From positions 3,534,001 to 3,598,000 of the forward strand of contig NZ_CP108067.1 of NCBI RefSeq assembly GCF_036178145.1: a stretch of 64,000 bases of DNA, written 5' to 3'. Numbering within the stretch: the stretch's first letter is position 1; every line of letters begins with the position of its first letter. Origin of the DNA: Streptomyces sp. NBC_00273 (GTDB lineage: Bacteria; Actinomycetota; Actinomycetes; Streptomycetales; Streptomycetaceae). The notes under the pieces are model-generated. The model worked only from the letters and a program-made list of their open reading frames with translations, was not told where the DNA came from and did no database searches. Positions 17,893 to 26,170 of the stretch are shown here, in pieces. A program made the position numbers and the translations under genes.

Positions 17893-18641
17893 TTCTTGCC
17901 CTCCCCTGCGGCCTTGCGCCGCTGTTCCGCCCTGGCGTTGCGATGGTCGTACGGCTGCTCGGGCGCGGTCTCGCCGCGCACCTCCTCCAGCAACGCGGTG
18001 ATGGCCGCCATGATGACCTCGGTGACCTCCCGGAGGACCTCCGGGGTGGGTTCCCGGTCGTAGAAGGCGGAGAGGTCCACCGGCGGTCCGGCGAGCACCT
18101 GGAGGGTCTTGCGCGGGAAGAGCCGGACCTTGTTCTCCTTGGCGTAGGGCGGCATCGCGAGGTTCGCGCCCCACTGGGCCACCGGAATGACGGGCGCCCT
18201 GGTGATCAGCGCCACGCGGGCGGCGCCGGTCTTGCCGGCCATGGGCCACATGTCGGGGTCGCGGGTGAGGGTGCCCTCCGGGTAGAAGGCCACGCATTCG
18301 CCCCGCTCGATGGCGTCCACGGCGGCCCGGAATGCGTCCAGGGCGTTGGTGGACTCCCGGTAGACGGGGATCTGTCCGCTGCCGCGCAGGATGGCCCCGA
18401 CGACGGGGACCTTGAAGAGGGCGGCTTTGGCGAGCAATCGGGGCACCCGGCCGCTGTTGTACTGGAAGTGCGCGTACGAGAGCGGGTCCAGATACGAGTT
18501 GTGATTGACGGCGGTGATAAAACCGCCCTCGGCCGGAATGTGCTCCATTCCCCGCCAGTCCCGCTTGAAGAGCACTACCAGCGGCGGTTTTGCGATGACC
18601 GCCGCCAGGCGGTACCAGAAGCCGATTCTGCGGCGGGACAC
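17889..18641 (-). CDS. plsC: 1-acyl-sn-glycerol-3-phosphate acyltransferase family protein
   Basis: About 250 residues. The acyltransferase signature HxxxxD appears in NHNSYLDPL (near residue 56), with the glycerol-3-phosphate-binding motif FYPEGTLTRD near 125 and the proline motif VIPVAQWG. An N-terminal hydrophobic stretch (FWYRLAAVIAKPPLVVLF) probably associates with the membrane. It transfers an acyl chain to lysophosphatidate. Start choice: GTG at 18641, preceded by GAGGAAGG. Its stop overlaps gpsA. Confidence 0.92.
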   Translation of the reverse strand: MSRRRIGFWYRLAAVIAKPPLVVLFKRDWRGMEHIPAEGGFITAVNHNSYLDPLSYAHFQYNSGRVPRLLAKAALFKVPVVGAILRGSGQIPVYRESTNALDAFRAAVDAIERGECVAFYPEGTLTRDPDMWPMAGKTGAARVALITRAPVIPVAQWGANLAMPPYAKENKVRLFPRKTLQVLAGPPVDLSAFYDREPTPEVLREVTEVIMAAITALLEEVRGETAPEQPYDHRNARAEQRRKAAGEGKK

Positions 18642-18831
18642 TCGGACACCTTCCTCTAGGACCGGTGCGCGGCTTGGGCACCTCGTCGGCCGGACAAGTG
18701 TCACCCCACGCCCGGTCTCTGTCGAGAACACCGTACGCCCCGCTCACCCCGCCGGACTCCCGGGTTGCCCGGGCGGAGGCGACAATGGGCCGACACATGA
18801 CCCGGCCATGACCTGACCGTGGCCGAAGGAC

Positions 18832-19689
18832 GTGCCGGAGCGCACCGGAGGGAAGGGGTCCGTCACGAACGCCGTCTGGAGTCTGGTGGTCCCGCTGAAG
18901 CCCCTGGCGGTGGCGAAGAGCCGTCTCGCCCGGGCGGTGGGCGCCTCTCGTCCGGGCCTTGCCCTGGCCTTCGCCCAGGACACCGTCGAGGGGGCCCTGG
19001 CCTGCACGGCGGTCTCGGATGTGGTGGTCGTCACGGACGACGCCGCGGCCGGTGCGGAACTGGCGCGGCTCGGGGCGCGGATCGTCCCGGACGCCCCGGC
19101 GGCCGGGCTCAACGCGGCCCTGGGCCACGGGGCGCGGGCGGTGCGGTCGGGGCGGCCGGGGGCCGCGTTGGCCGCGCTGAACGCCGATCTGCCGGCGCTC
19201 CGACCCCGGGAATTGCAACGCGTGCTCGAAAACGCTTCGATATTTCCGCGGGCATTTCTGGCGGATGCGGCCGGAATCGGGACGACCCTGCTTTCTGCCG
19301 CGCCGGACGTGGAATTGACCCCCTCCTTCGGGGGGCCGTCACGGGCCAGGCATTCGGCCTCGGGGGCGGTGGAAATCGCCCTGGCGGACGTCGACAGCGT
19401 GCGCCGGGACGTGGACACCGCGGCCGATCTGCGCACCGCGCTCACCCTCGGTGTGGGGCGCCACACCGCCCGATACAGTGCCCGTATGCAGGCGACCGCG
19501 TACACGTACGACTCCCAGACCCGCAGCGGCAGCGTGCTGCTGGACGACGGCACTCCGGTGCCCTTCGAGGCCCCGGCGTTCGACGCGGGCGGCCTGCGGC
19601 TGCTGCGGCCCGGGCAGCGGGTCCGGATCGAGACGGACGGCGCGGGCGCAGACCTGCGGATCACCCTCGTGACCCTGCAGACGTTCTGA
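18832..19689 (+). CDS. cofC: Phospholactate/phosphoenolpyruvate guanylyltransferase with C-terminal extra domain (CofC-like)
   Basis: The 285-residue frame has two parts. Residues 1-218 match CofC, the nucleotidyltransferase activating 2-phospholactate or phosphoenolpyruvate with GTP in coenzyme F420 synthesis (VVPLKPLAVAKSRLA, VVVTDDAAAGAEL, LNADLPALRP, ending VDTAADLRTALTLG). Residues 219-285 (from MQATAYTYDSQTRSG) form a small basic beta-rich domain that I do not associate with CofC. It begins at an ATG with a -10-like TACAGT six bases upstream, so it might also be made separately as a leaderless product. The CofC start is GTG at 18832. A better-placed ribosome site (GGAGGGAAGGGG) precedes a non-start GTC, so the N-terminus is uncertain. 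Confidence 0.82.
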   Translation: MPERTGGKGSVTNAVWSLVVPLKPLAVAKSRLARAVGASRPGLALAFAQDTVEGALACTAVSDVVVVTDDAAAGAELARLGARIVPDAPAAGLNAALGHGARAVRSGRPGAALAALNADLPALRPRELQRVLENASIFPRAFLADAAGIGTTLLSAAPDVELTPSFGGPSRARHSASGAVEIALADVDSVRRDVDTAADLRTALTLGVGRHTARYSARMQATAYTYDSQTRSGSVLLDDGTPVPFEAPAFDAGGLRLLRPGQRVRIETDGAGADLRITLVTLQTF

Positions 19690-19794
19690 AGGGACGGCCG
19701 CCCGCGACCCCGACCGGTCGCCGGTGCGGCGGACGCACCGCGGGCCGGCTCCCCCACACGGGGAAAGCCGGCCCGGCCTGTGTGACGCGTGCCC

Positions 19795-20475
19795 CTACTT
19801 CTTGCGGGCGGTGGTCTTCTTCGCGGTGGCCTTGCGCGTCGCCGTCTTCTTGGCGGGCGCCTTCGTCGCTGCGGTGACCTTCTTGGCCGCCGGCGCGGTC
19901 TTCTTCGCCGCGGCGGTGGTCTTCTTCGCGGCGGCAGTGGTCTTCTTGGCCGCGGCGGTGGTCTTCTTGGCGGCCGCGGTGGCCTTCTTCGCCGTGGCGG
20001 TGCTCTTCACCGCAGCCTTCTTGGCGGTCGCCGTGGCCTTCTTGGCCACGACCTTCTTTGCGACCGTGGTCTTTGCCGCGGCCTTCTTGGCGGTGGTGGC
20101 CTTCTTCGCCGCGGCCTTCTTGACCGTCGCGGAGGCACCACCCGTGAGGCTGCCCTTGGGCGCCTTCTTCACCGACACCTCGCCACCCTTGGGGAGCTTC
20201 TTGGTGCCGCTGACCAGGTCTTTGAAGCCCTGGCCGGCACGGAAGCGGGGCACAGAGGTCTTCTTGACCCGGACGCGCTCACCCGTCTGCGGGTTGCGGG
20301 CGTAACGGGCCGGACGGTCGACCTTCTCGAACGAGCCGAAGCCCGTGACCGAGACCCGGTCGCCCGCGACGGTAGCGCGGACGATCGCGTCCAGTACCGC
20401 GTCGACAGCGTCCGCGGCCTGCTGGCGGCCGCCCAGCTTGTCGGCAATCGCTTCTACGAGCTGCGCCTTGTTCAC
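19795..20475 (-). CDS. hupS: HU-family nucleoid protein with Lys/Ala-rich tail (HupS-like)
   Basis: At 226 residues it is more than twice the length of ordinary HU. Residues 1-90 are HU (NKAQLVEAIADKLG, then the DNA-wrapping arm GFGSFEKVDRPARYARNPQTGE). From about 110 a histone H1-like tail of KKAAA/KKTTAAA repeats reaches the C-terminus. HupS of Streptomyces compacts DNA in spores. The tail is encoded by 21-base repeats (19898-20002). Start choice: GTG at 20475 after GAAGGGGAAG, giving the conserved VNKAQLVEA. Spore-specific expression is inferred from the family. Confidence 0.93.
   Translation of the reverse strand: MNKAQLVEAIADKLGGRQQAADAVDAVLDAIVRATVAGDRVSVTGFGSFEKVDRPARYARNPQTGERVRVKKTSVPRFRAGQGFKDLVSGTKKLPKGGEVSVKKAPKGSLTGGASATVKKAAAKKATTAKKAAAKTTVAKKVVAKKATATAKKAAVKSTATAKKATAAAKKTTAAAKKTTAAAKKTTAAAKKTAPAAKKVTAATKAPAKKTATRKATAKKTTARKK
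19898..20002 (-). repeat. 21-bp tandem repeats encoding the hupS tail
   Basis: Copies of a unit containing GTCTTCTT (or its GCC variant) begin at 19898, 19919, 19940, 19961 and 19982, an exact 21-base period. On the coding strand they encode the seven-residue repeat KKTTAAA. Copy number probably varies between strains. Confidence 0.85.
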
Positions 20476-20619
20476 GTCTTCCCCTTCGGAGACTTCGCCA
20501 GAACGAATGTGTTCAAGCTTATTTCGCACGTTAGGCGGATATATACCGCAAATCAAACACGAAACGGGCTAATCACCCTAGTGCCGCAACGCTGTAGGCC
20601 GTTACGGAGTTCCTTCGCA

Positions 20620-20847
20620 TCAGTCGCCTTCAGGGAATCGACCCTCGTCGAGGTCCTTCATCAACCTGTCCAGGCGCCTTGCCGCATCGGCGAGATCATG
20701 CTTCGCCGCGGCCGTGACGACCAACAGCTTCCGGGACAGCGCCATCCTTACGCCCTCCGGGACTTGCAGTGAGCGCACCCGTGTGTGTGCTTCTTTCAGC
20801 CGGTCCGCGACGAGTTCGTAGAGCTCGAGTTGACTGTCGCGTTCCAT
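20620..20847 (-). CDS. Conserved small hypothetical protein
   Basis: The 75-residue acidic/basic helical protein begins MERDSQLELYELVADRLKEAH. It contains several amphipathic helices and no catalytic motif. The ATG at 20847 is the natural start; further upstream codons are Pro/Arg-rich and lie in the leuD terminator region. It sits between leuD and hupS on the same strand, with an AT-rich stretch before hupS. I do not recognise a function. Confidence 0.7.
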   Translation of the reverse strand: MERDSQLELYELVADRLKEAHTRVRSLQVPEGVRMALSRKLLVVTAAAKHDLADAARRLDRLMKDLDEGRFPEGD

Positions 20848-20904
20848 GCACAGATTGTGCCATCTGGGGCGAGTTGTCGCCTCACGGGGCCTCAACAAAC
20901 GGCT

Positions 20905-20932
20905 GTGCCCCCCGCTGGAGGGCGGGGGGCAC
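20905..20932 (-). terminator. Hairpin terminator downstream of leuD
   Basis: An 11-bp perfect stem GTGCCCCCCGC/GCGGGGGGCAC with a six-base loop lies 53 bases after the leuD stop. It is followed on the minus strand by a short T-containing run (CCGTTTGTTG). Confidence 0.75.
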
Positions 20933-20984
20933 GGTGTTGTCGACGTGATCACCCGAAGGTGAATAAGCGCTGATCAGGCAGGAA

Positions 20985-21578
20985 TCAGGCCTGAATCGTG
21001 CGCGGCTTGAAGGTGGGGCGGGCGCTTTCGTACGTGGCGATGTCCGCTTCGTTCTGAAGGGTGAGCGAGATGTCGTCCAGCCCCTCCAGCAGACGCCAGC
21101 GGGCGTTGTCGTCGAGTTCGAACTCCGCGACGACGCCTTCCGCTCGCACCTGGCGGTCGACCAGGTCGACCGTGATCTCGGCGGTCGGGTCGGCCTCCGT
21201 CAGCTCCCACAGCCGCTCGACGGTCTCCTGCGGGAGGACGACGGTCAGCAGACCGTTCTTCAGGGAGTTCCCGCGGAAGATGTCGGCGAAGCGGGAGGAG
21301 ATGACCGTCTTGAAGCCGAAGTTCTGCAGGGCCCAGACGGCGTGCTCGCGCGAGGAACCCGTACCGAAGTCGGGGCCGGCGACCAGTACGGTCGCGCCGG
21401 CGCGCTCCGGGCGGTTCGTGACGAACTCGGGGTCCTTGCGCCAGGCCTCGAAGAGCCCGTCCTCGAACCCGTCGCGGGTGATCTTCTTCAGCCAGTGGGC
21501 CGGGATGATCTGGTCGGTGTCGACGTTGCTGCGGCGCAGCGGGACGGCCCGGCCGGTGTGGGTGGTGAAGGCTTCCAT
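20985..21578 (-). CDS. leuD: 3-isopropylmalate dehydratase small subunit
   Basis: This 197-residue partner of LeuC in isopropylmalate isomerase also acts on citramalate in the threonine-independent isoleucine route. Family motifs are [14 protein letters not shown] near residue 20 and [17 protein letters not shown] near 70. It starts at the ATG at 21578, three bases after the leuC stop, so the subunits are translated together. Confidence 0.97.
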   Translation of the reverse strand: MEAFTTHTGRAVPLRRSNVDTDQIIPAHWLKKITRDGFEDGLFEAWRKDPEFVTNRPERAGATVLVAGPDFGTGSSREHAVWALQNFGFKTVISSRFADIFRGNSLKNGLLTVVLPQETVERLWELTEADPTAEITVDLVDRQVRAEGVVAEFELDDNARWRLLEGLDDISLTLQNEADIATYESARPTFKPRTIQA

Positions 21579-21581
21579 GGT

Positions 21582-23006
21582 TCAGACTCCGGCGGTCGCG
21601 TCGGCGGCGGACAGGTCGGCGGGCGAGGCCAGATGGCCCAGCACCGCGGTGGCGGCGGCCACCTGCGGGGAGACCAGGTGGGTGCGCCCGCCCTTGCCCT
21701 GCCGGCCCTCGAAGTTGCGGTTGGAGGTGGACGCGGAGCGTTCACCGGGCGCCAGTTGGTCGGGGTTCATGCCCAGGCACATCGAACAGCCCGCGTGCCG
21801 CCACTCGGCGCCGGCCTCCTTGAAGACCTTGTCCAGACCCTCTTCCACGGCCTGCAGGGCGACGCGGACCGAGCCCGGGACGACCAGCATCCGTACGCCG
21901 TCGGCGACTTTGCGGCCCTCGACGATGCCGGCGACGGCGCGCAGGTCCTCGATGCGGCCGTTGGTGCAGGAACCTACGAAGACGGTGTCGACCTTGATGT
22001 CCCGCAGCGGCTGTCCGGCAGTCAACCCCATGTATTCCAGGGCCTTTTCGGCGGCCAGGCGCTCCGAAGCGTCCTCGTACGAAGCCGGGTCGGGGACGTG
22101 CGCCGACAGCGGCGCGCCCTGGCCCGGGTTGGTGCCCCAGGTGACGAAGGGGGACAGCGCGGTGCCGTCGATGACGACCTCCGCGTCGAAGACCGCGTCG
22201 TCGTCCGTGCGCAGGGTCTTCCAGTACTCGACCGCCGCGTCCCAGTCCTTGCCCGTGGGGGCGTGGTCACGGCCCTGCAGGTAGTCGAAGGTGGCCTGAT
22301 CAGGGGCGATCATGCCCGCGCGGGCGCCGGCCTCGATCGACATGTTGCAGATGGTCATGCGGGCTTCCATCGACAGCTCCTCGATGGCCTCGCCCCGGTA
22401 CTCCAGGATGTAGCCCTGGCCGCCGCCGGTGCCGATCTTGGCGATGATCGCCAGGATCAGGTCCTTCGCGGTGACGCCCTCGGCCAGCGCGCCGGTGACG
22501 GTGATGGCCATCGTCTTCGGGCGGGCCAGCGGCAGCGTCTGGGTGGCCAGTACGTGCTCGACCTGGCTCGTGCCGATGCCGAAGGCCAGCGCACCGAAGG
22601 CGCCGTGCGTGGAGGTGTGCGAGTCGCCACAGACCACGGTGGTGCCGGGCTGGGTCAGGCCCAGCTGCGGTCCCACGACGTGGACGACGCCCTGCTCGAC
22701 GTCACCCAGCGAGTGCAGGCGCACGCCGAACTCGGCGCAGTTCGCCCGCAGCGTCTCCAGCTGGGCGCGGGAGACCGGGTCGGCGATCGGCTTGTCGATG
22801 TCGAGGGTGGGGGTGTTGTGGTCCTCGGTCGCGATGGTGAGGTCGAGGCGTCGGACCTTGCGGCCGGCCTGGCGCAGTCCTTCGAAGGCCTGCGGGCTGG
22901 TCACCTCGTGCAGCAGGTGCAGATCGATGAAGAGGAGGTCGGGCTCGCCTTCGGCGCGCCGGACGACATGGTCGTCCCAGACCTTCTCCGCGAGTGTCCT
23001 ACCCAT
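21582..23006 (-). CDS. leuC: 3-isopropylmalate dehydratase large subunit
   Basis: This 474-residue aconitase-family subunit isomerises 2- to 3-isopropylmalate. It has the conserved [19 protein letters not shown] and the 4Fe-4S ligand cysteines in FVGSCTNGR and [10 protein letters not shown]. The ATG at 23006 ([15 protein letters not shown]) has GGAGGGAAAG just upstream. It is divergent from the IclR-family gene ndgR, whose product is known in Streptomyces to control leuCD. The 184-base intergenic region carries candidate NdgR half-sites. Confidence 0.97.
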   Translation of the reverse strand: MGRTLAEKVWDDHVVRRAEGEPDLLFIDLHLLHEVTSPQAFEGLRQAGRKVRRLDLTIATEDHNTPTLDIDKPIADPVSRAQLETLRANCAEFGVRLHSLGDVEQGVVHVVGPQLGLTQPGTTVVCGDSHTSTHGAFGALAFGIGTSQVEHVLATQTLPLARPKTMAITVTGALAEGVTAKDLILAIIAKIGTGGGQGYILEYRGEAIEELSMEARMTICNMSIEAGARAGMIAPDQATFDYLQGRDHAPTGKDWDAAVEYWKTLRTDDDAVFDAEVVIDGTALSPFVTWGTNPGQGAPLSAHVPDPASYEDASERLAAEKALEYMGLTAGQPLRDIKVDTVFVGSCTNGRIEDLRAVAGIVEGRKVADGVRMLVVPGSVRVALQAVEEGLDKVFKEAGAEWRHAGCSMCLGMNPDQLAPGERSASTSNRNFEGRQGKGGRTHLVSPQVAAATAVLGHLASPADLSAADATAGV

Positions 23007-23157
23007 CGCTTTCCCTCCGGCCGGCCGGTTGTGCCGGCGCTTCATAGAGATCTTGTGCGCCGTGCCGTCCGTACCCCACGTCCCGGACGACGGCTCGGAC
23101 CCAGTGGTTCGTGGACCCGCACATACAGACTCGCTGGTTCTTGGAAAAATTGAACTT

Positions 23158-23191
23158 GCGTTTCACAGTGTGAGACGCGAATATCGTTTCA
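23158..23191. promoter_or_regulatory. Candidate NdgR operator in the leuC-ndgR intergenic region
   Basis: Three related half-sites alternate: GCGTTTCA (23158-23165), TGAGACGC (23171-23178) and CGTTTCA (23185-23191). The first pair forms an inverted repeat with a five-base spacer. The second forms TGAGACG-N7-CGTTTCA ending at the ndgR start codon. Such spacing suits an IclR-family tetramer that would repress its own gene and affect leuC. Confidence 0.6.
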
Positions 23192-23907
23192 TGGACAACT
23201 CTAGCGGCGTCGGCGTTCTCGACAAGGCAGCTCTGGTATTGAGCGCACTGGAGTCCGGTCCGGCCACCCTCGCCGGGCTGGTCGCGGCGACAGGGCTCGC
23301 ACGACCCACGGCACATCGCCTTGCCGTGGCACTGGAACACCACCGGATGGTGGCGAGGGACATGCAGGGCCGGTTCATCCTCGGACCGCGGCTGGCGGAG
23401 CTCGCCGCCGCGGCCGGCGAGGACCGCCTGCTGGCCACGGCGGGACCGGTACTCACCCACCTCCGTGACGTGACGGGAGAGAGCGCGCAGCTCTACCGCC
23501 GTCAGGGAGACATGCGCATCTGCGTGGCGGCCGCTGAGCGGCTGTCGGGTCTTCGGGACACCGTCCCGGTGGGCTCGACGCTTCCGATGAAGGCCGGTTC
23601 GGCCGCGCAGATCCTGATGGCTTGGGAGGAGCCCGAGCGGCTCCACCGCGGCCTTCAGGGCGCGCGCTTCACGGCGACGGCGCTCTCGGGCGTACGGCGT
23701 CGCGGCTGGGCGCAGTCGATCGGCGAACGGGAGCCCGGCGTGGCCTCCGTCTCGGCGCCGGTGCGCGGGCCGTCGAACCGCGTGGTGGCCTCCGTATCGG
23801 TCTCCGGACCGATCGAGCGGCTGACCCGTCACCCGGGCCGGATGCACGCCCAGGCCGTCATCGACGCGGCCGCCCGGCTCACGGAGGCCCTGCGCCGCTC
23901 CGGCTGA
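23191..23907 (+). CDS. ndgR: IclR-family regulator NdgR
   Basis: At 238 residues it has an N-terminal winged helix (GVLDKAALVLSALESGPATLAGLVAATGLARPTAHRLAVAL, residues about 7-47). A C-terminal effector domain follows (VGSTLPMKAGSAAQILMAWEE, then VSAPVRGPSNRVVASVSVSG). The divergent position next to leuCD and the sequence match NdgR/AreB, which in Streptomyces links amino-acid metabolism, leucine synthesis and antibiotic production. The ATG at 23191 (MDNSSGVGVLDKAA) is chosen; the last base of a palindromic operator coincides with its A. Confidence 0.93.
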   Translation: MDNSSGVGVLDKAALVLSALESGPATLAGLVAATGLARPTAHRLAVALEHHRMVARDMQGRFILGPRLAELAAAAGEDRLLATAGPVLTHLRDVTGESAQLYRRQGDMRICVAAAERLSGLRDTVPVGSTLPMKAGSAAQILMAWEEPERLHRGLQGARFTATALSGVRRRGWAQSIGEREPGVASVSAPVRGPSNRVVASVSVSGPIERLTRHPGRMHAQAVIDAAARLTEALRRSG

Positions 23908-24032
23908 GCCCCTCCCCGGCCCACAGGGCCACTCCCCCGCCCGCCCTCCGGGTCCGGGGGCGCGTACGACGCCGCACACGTCCAAACACGCGCCTCCGGA
24001 CCCGCACTTACATGCCCGCCGGCGCAACGCGA

Positions 24033-24067
24033 AAGAGGCCCTCCGCGATGAACGCGGAGGGCCTCTT
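24033..24067. terminator. Terminator between ndgR and the tRNA cluster
   Basis: A 15-bp perfect stem (AAGAGGCCCTCCGCG and complement) with a five-base loop. On the minus strand it ends in CTCTTTCG just beyond the last tRNA gene, and it can also serve the convergent ndgR. Confidence 0.85.
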
Positions 24068-24074
24068 CGATGCG

Positions 24075-24147
24075 TACCCCCGACCGGATTCGAACCGGCG
24101 CTACCGCCTTGAGAGGGCGGCGTGCTAGGCCGCTACACAACGGGGGC
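24075..24147 (-). tRNA. tRNA-Glu (CTC)
   Basis: A 73-base cloverleaf. Acceptor GCCCCCG pairs with CGGGGGT, the anticodon stem CCGCC/GGCGG holds loop CTCTCAA (anticodon CTC), and the T-arm CCGGTTCGAATCCGG is canonical. CCA is not encoded. It is the last gene of the array in transcription order. Confidence 0.97.
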
Positions 24148-24170
24148 TAGCTGGTGCTGCTTTTACTGCG

Positions 24171-24242
24171 CTGGGCTACCAGGACTCGAACCTAGAATAA
24201 GGGAACCAGAAACCCTCGTGTTGCCAATTACACTATAGCCCA
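24171..24242 (-). tRNA. tRNA-Gln (CTG), variant with C6-G67 acceptor pair
   Basis: A 72-base cloverleaf with acceptor TGGGCTA/TAGCCCA and anticodon loop TTCTGGT (anticodon CTG). It differs from the copy at 24501-24572 by a swapped acceptor base pair. CCA is not encoded. Confidence 0.96.
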
Positions 24243-24266
24243 AAGTGGTCTAGACCAGACCAACAG

Positions 24267-24339
24267 TACCCCCGACCGGATTCGAACCGGCGCTACCGCC
24301 TTGAGAGGGCGGCGTGCTAGGCCGCTACACAACGGGGGC
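24267..24339 (-). tRNA. tRNA-Glu (CTC)
   Basis: Identical in sequence to the tRNA-Glu at 24075-24147, including the CTCTCAA anticodon loop. It is the middle gene of the five-gene array. Confidence 0.97.
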
Positions 24340-24400
24340 CCTAGCGATCCTGCATCAAGACGTCCGGGTGCGACCCTGGAGATCTCGCGGGAAGGATCTG

Positions 24401-24473
24401 TACCCCCGACCGGATTCGAACCGGCGCTACCGCCTTGAGAGGGCGGCGTGCTAGGCCGCTACACAACGGGGGC
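24401..24473 (-). tRNA. tRNA-Glu (CTC)
   Basis: Third identical copy of tRNA-Glu with anticodon CTC. It is second in transcription order, 27 bases downstream of the first tRNA-Gln. Confidence 0.97.
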
Positions 24474-24500
24474 AAAGCACTGCGTTACTGCTGCACTGCG

Positions 24501-24572
24501 CTGGGGTACCAGGACTCGAACCTAGAATAAGGGAACCAGAAACCCTCGTGTTGCCAATTACACTATACCCCA
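24501..24572 (-). tRNA. tRNA-Gln (CTG), variant with G6-C67... acceptor pair swapped relative to other copy
   Basis: A 72-base cloverleaf with acceptor TGGGGTA/TACCCCA and anticodon CTG. Apart from the compensated acceptor pair it matches the copy at 24171-24242. It is the first gene transcribed in the array. Confidence 0.96.
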
Positions 24573-24658
24573 CCAAAAGTCAACCCCTTACCGGGGCTTT
24601 TCTTCGGGTGGCGCCTCCGTCCGGCCTTTCGGCCCGCTCCGGCGGCGCAGAAAGAACA

Positions 24659-25387
24659 TTACCGGATGCCTGACCGTGCTCCAAAACGGGTATCCCGCGC
24701 CAACAGCTGAGGGAGCTGGTCAAGGCCCTCGATGCGGTGCGCGCCCTCGGGCCCGGGGCCCCGACCGCCGTAGCGGTCGATCCAGACGGCCGTCAATCCG
24801 GCGTCACGCGCTCCGCGTGCGTCGATCTCCGGCTGGTCCCCCACGTACGCCACCTCGCCGGGCGGCAGCCCGAGCGCCTCGCACGCGGCCAGGAAAGCCC
24901 CCGCCTCGGGCTTGCTGACCCCGAGTTCGACGGCGCAGACCAGCACCTCGAAGCGGTCGCGCAGTCCGAGGTCGCGCAGCTTCGGGTCCTGGTTGGCGGT
25001 GGAGGAGTTGGAGAGCACCCCGTGGCGGTAGTCGGCCGCGAGGGCGTCGAGGGCGGGCACCACGTCGGGGAAGACGGCCCAGGCGGCCTTGTAGTGCTCC
25101 ACGTACTGGTCGAACCAGACGTCGGCCTCGTCCGCGGTCATCCCGGGCTCCTCCAGGAACTCCCGTACCCGCTCCTGCCGCTGCCCCTGGAAGGTGCCCT
25201 CGCCGGCCGCGAAGCGCGCCCAGTGCCGGTCGGTGATCTCCCGCCACAGCGCGAGCGCCTGCGCGGGGGTCCCGTACCGGCCCGCCAGACCCGTGACTTC
25301 CACCTGTCGCGCCAGCCCGGCGGCGTCGGCCCCCGTGTAGTCGAAGAGGGTGTCGTCGATGTCCCACAGCACGGCGCGGATCGGCAT
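24659..25387 (-). CDS. HAD-superfamily hydrolase
   Basis: A 242-residue phosphatase-like protein. HAD motif I is WDIDDT (residues 8-13, nucleophile Asp9 and acid/base Asp11), motif II SNSSTAN near 127, a lysine in GVSKPEAG for motif III, and motif IV VAYVGDQPEIDARGARDAG. A helical cap occupies about 18-95. Substrate unknown; probably a small phosphorylated metabolite. It starts ten bases downstream of the DUF4241 gene, so the two are probably co-transcribed. Confidence 0.9.
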   Translation of the reverse strand: MPIRAVLWDIDDTLFDYTGADAAGLARQVEVTGLAGRYGTPAQALALWREITDRHWARFAAGEGTFQGQRQERVREFLEEPGMTADEADVWFDQYVEHYKAAWAVFPDVVPALDALAADYRHGVLSNSSTANQDPKLRDLGLRDRFEVLVCAVELGVSKPEAGAFLAACEALGLPPGEVAYVGDQPEIDARGARDAGLTAVWIDRYGGRGPGPEGAHRIEGLDQLPQLLARDTRFGARSGIR

Positions 25388-25397
25388 GTGCCCGAGC

Positions 25398-26075
25398 CTA
25401 TGCCGAAGCGCCCTCCTGCGGGGGCACGACGAAGAAGTCCGTCACGAAACAGGTGACCCGGCCGGCCGCGTCCCGCCCCACCCAGGTGGGGTACGCCCCG
25501 TCGCCCCAGCCGGACTGGAAGACCGCCACTTGATGTCCCCCGGGGCCGCTGAGCACGTAGGGGCCGGGGTGTCGGTACCCGTCCGCGAGGAACGGGGCGC
25601 GCAGCAGCTCCCGGGTGGCTTCGCGGTCGGCGAAGTCCCGCCCGGCGGACGCGTCGTGGAAGGCCCCCACGCCGGCGTCCACGCCGTAGCCGTAGAGCTC
25701 GCCCGGCCCCAGGTCCTCCAGGCGCTGCTCGCCGCTGAGCGCGAGCTCCCAGGCGGCCGTCGGCGCCTCGTTGACCACCAGCCGCAGGGCGGCGAGGTCC
25801 GGGCGGGGGGACCCCTGCGGCGGCGGCTCGTCGGCCGGGGCCCAGGTGACGAGCGCCGCTTCCAGCCGGTAGTGGCCCGGCGCCACCTCGACGTGGAACG
25901 CCGGCGTGCTGTCCAGCCCCAGATAAGCCATGGGATCGCAGGCCACCAGCCGGCCGGTCGGCAGCCACAGCTCGCCCCCGTCCGCCACCGAGAGGGTCCC
26001 GAGGTCTCCCTCCTCGTCGCGGAAGGCGTGGCCCGGCGTAAAGTGCCGGGCGAAGTCGGGAGCGGCGAGGGGCAT
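25398..26075 (-). CDS. DUF4241 family protein
   Basis: The 225-residue protein begins MPLAAPDFARHFTPG after a GGAAGG ribosome site. The DUF4241 pattern is visible: GELWLPTGRLVACDP near residue 34, PGHYRLEAALVTW near 66, YGVDAGVGAFHDA near 130, and a C-terminal SGWGDGAYPTWVGRDAAG. It is cytosolic with no membrane segments. Function is unknown. The gene is upstream of the HAD hydrolase in the same unit and is separated from gltX by a very strong hairpin. Confidence 0.85.
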   Translation of the reverse strand: MPLAAPDFARHFTPGHAFRDEEGDLGTLSVADGGELWLPTGRLVACDPMAYLGLDSTPAFHVEVAPGHYRLEAALVTWAPADEPPPQGSPRPDLAALRLVVNEAPTAAWELALSGEQRLEDLGPGELYGYGVDAGVGAFHDASAGRDFADREATRELLRAPFLADGYRHPGPYVLSGPGGHQVAVFQSGWGDGAYPTWVGRDAAGRVTCFVTDFFVVPPQEGASA

Positions 26076-26104
26076 GTGGAGCCTTCCGGAACGCGTGCGG
26101 GACG

Positions 26105-26148
26105 CCGCAGGGGGCGGCGGCCGGGGGTCCGGCCGCCGCCCCCTGCGG
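26105..26148 (-). terminator. Strong hairpin terminator downstream of gltX
   Basis: A 20-bp perfect stem starting CCGCAGGGGGCGG with a four-base loop (GGGT on the plus strand) lies 22 bases after the gltX stop. No U-tract follows, but its stability makes it a likely Streptomyces-type terminator. Confidence 0.8.
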
Positions 26149-26170
26149 GACGGACGGGTGCTGCTGCGGG

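Noticed and set aside
24247..24256. GGTCTAGACC palindrome in a tRNA spacer considered as an operator
   Set aside because: It lies inside the transcribed tRNA array; a processing or spacer role is more likely than transcription control.
24579..24584. TTGACT on the minus strand considered as the -35 of the tRNA promoter
   Set aside because: The matching -10 position would fall within the first tRNA gene, so the promoter must lie further upstream.
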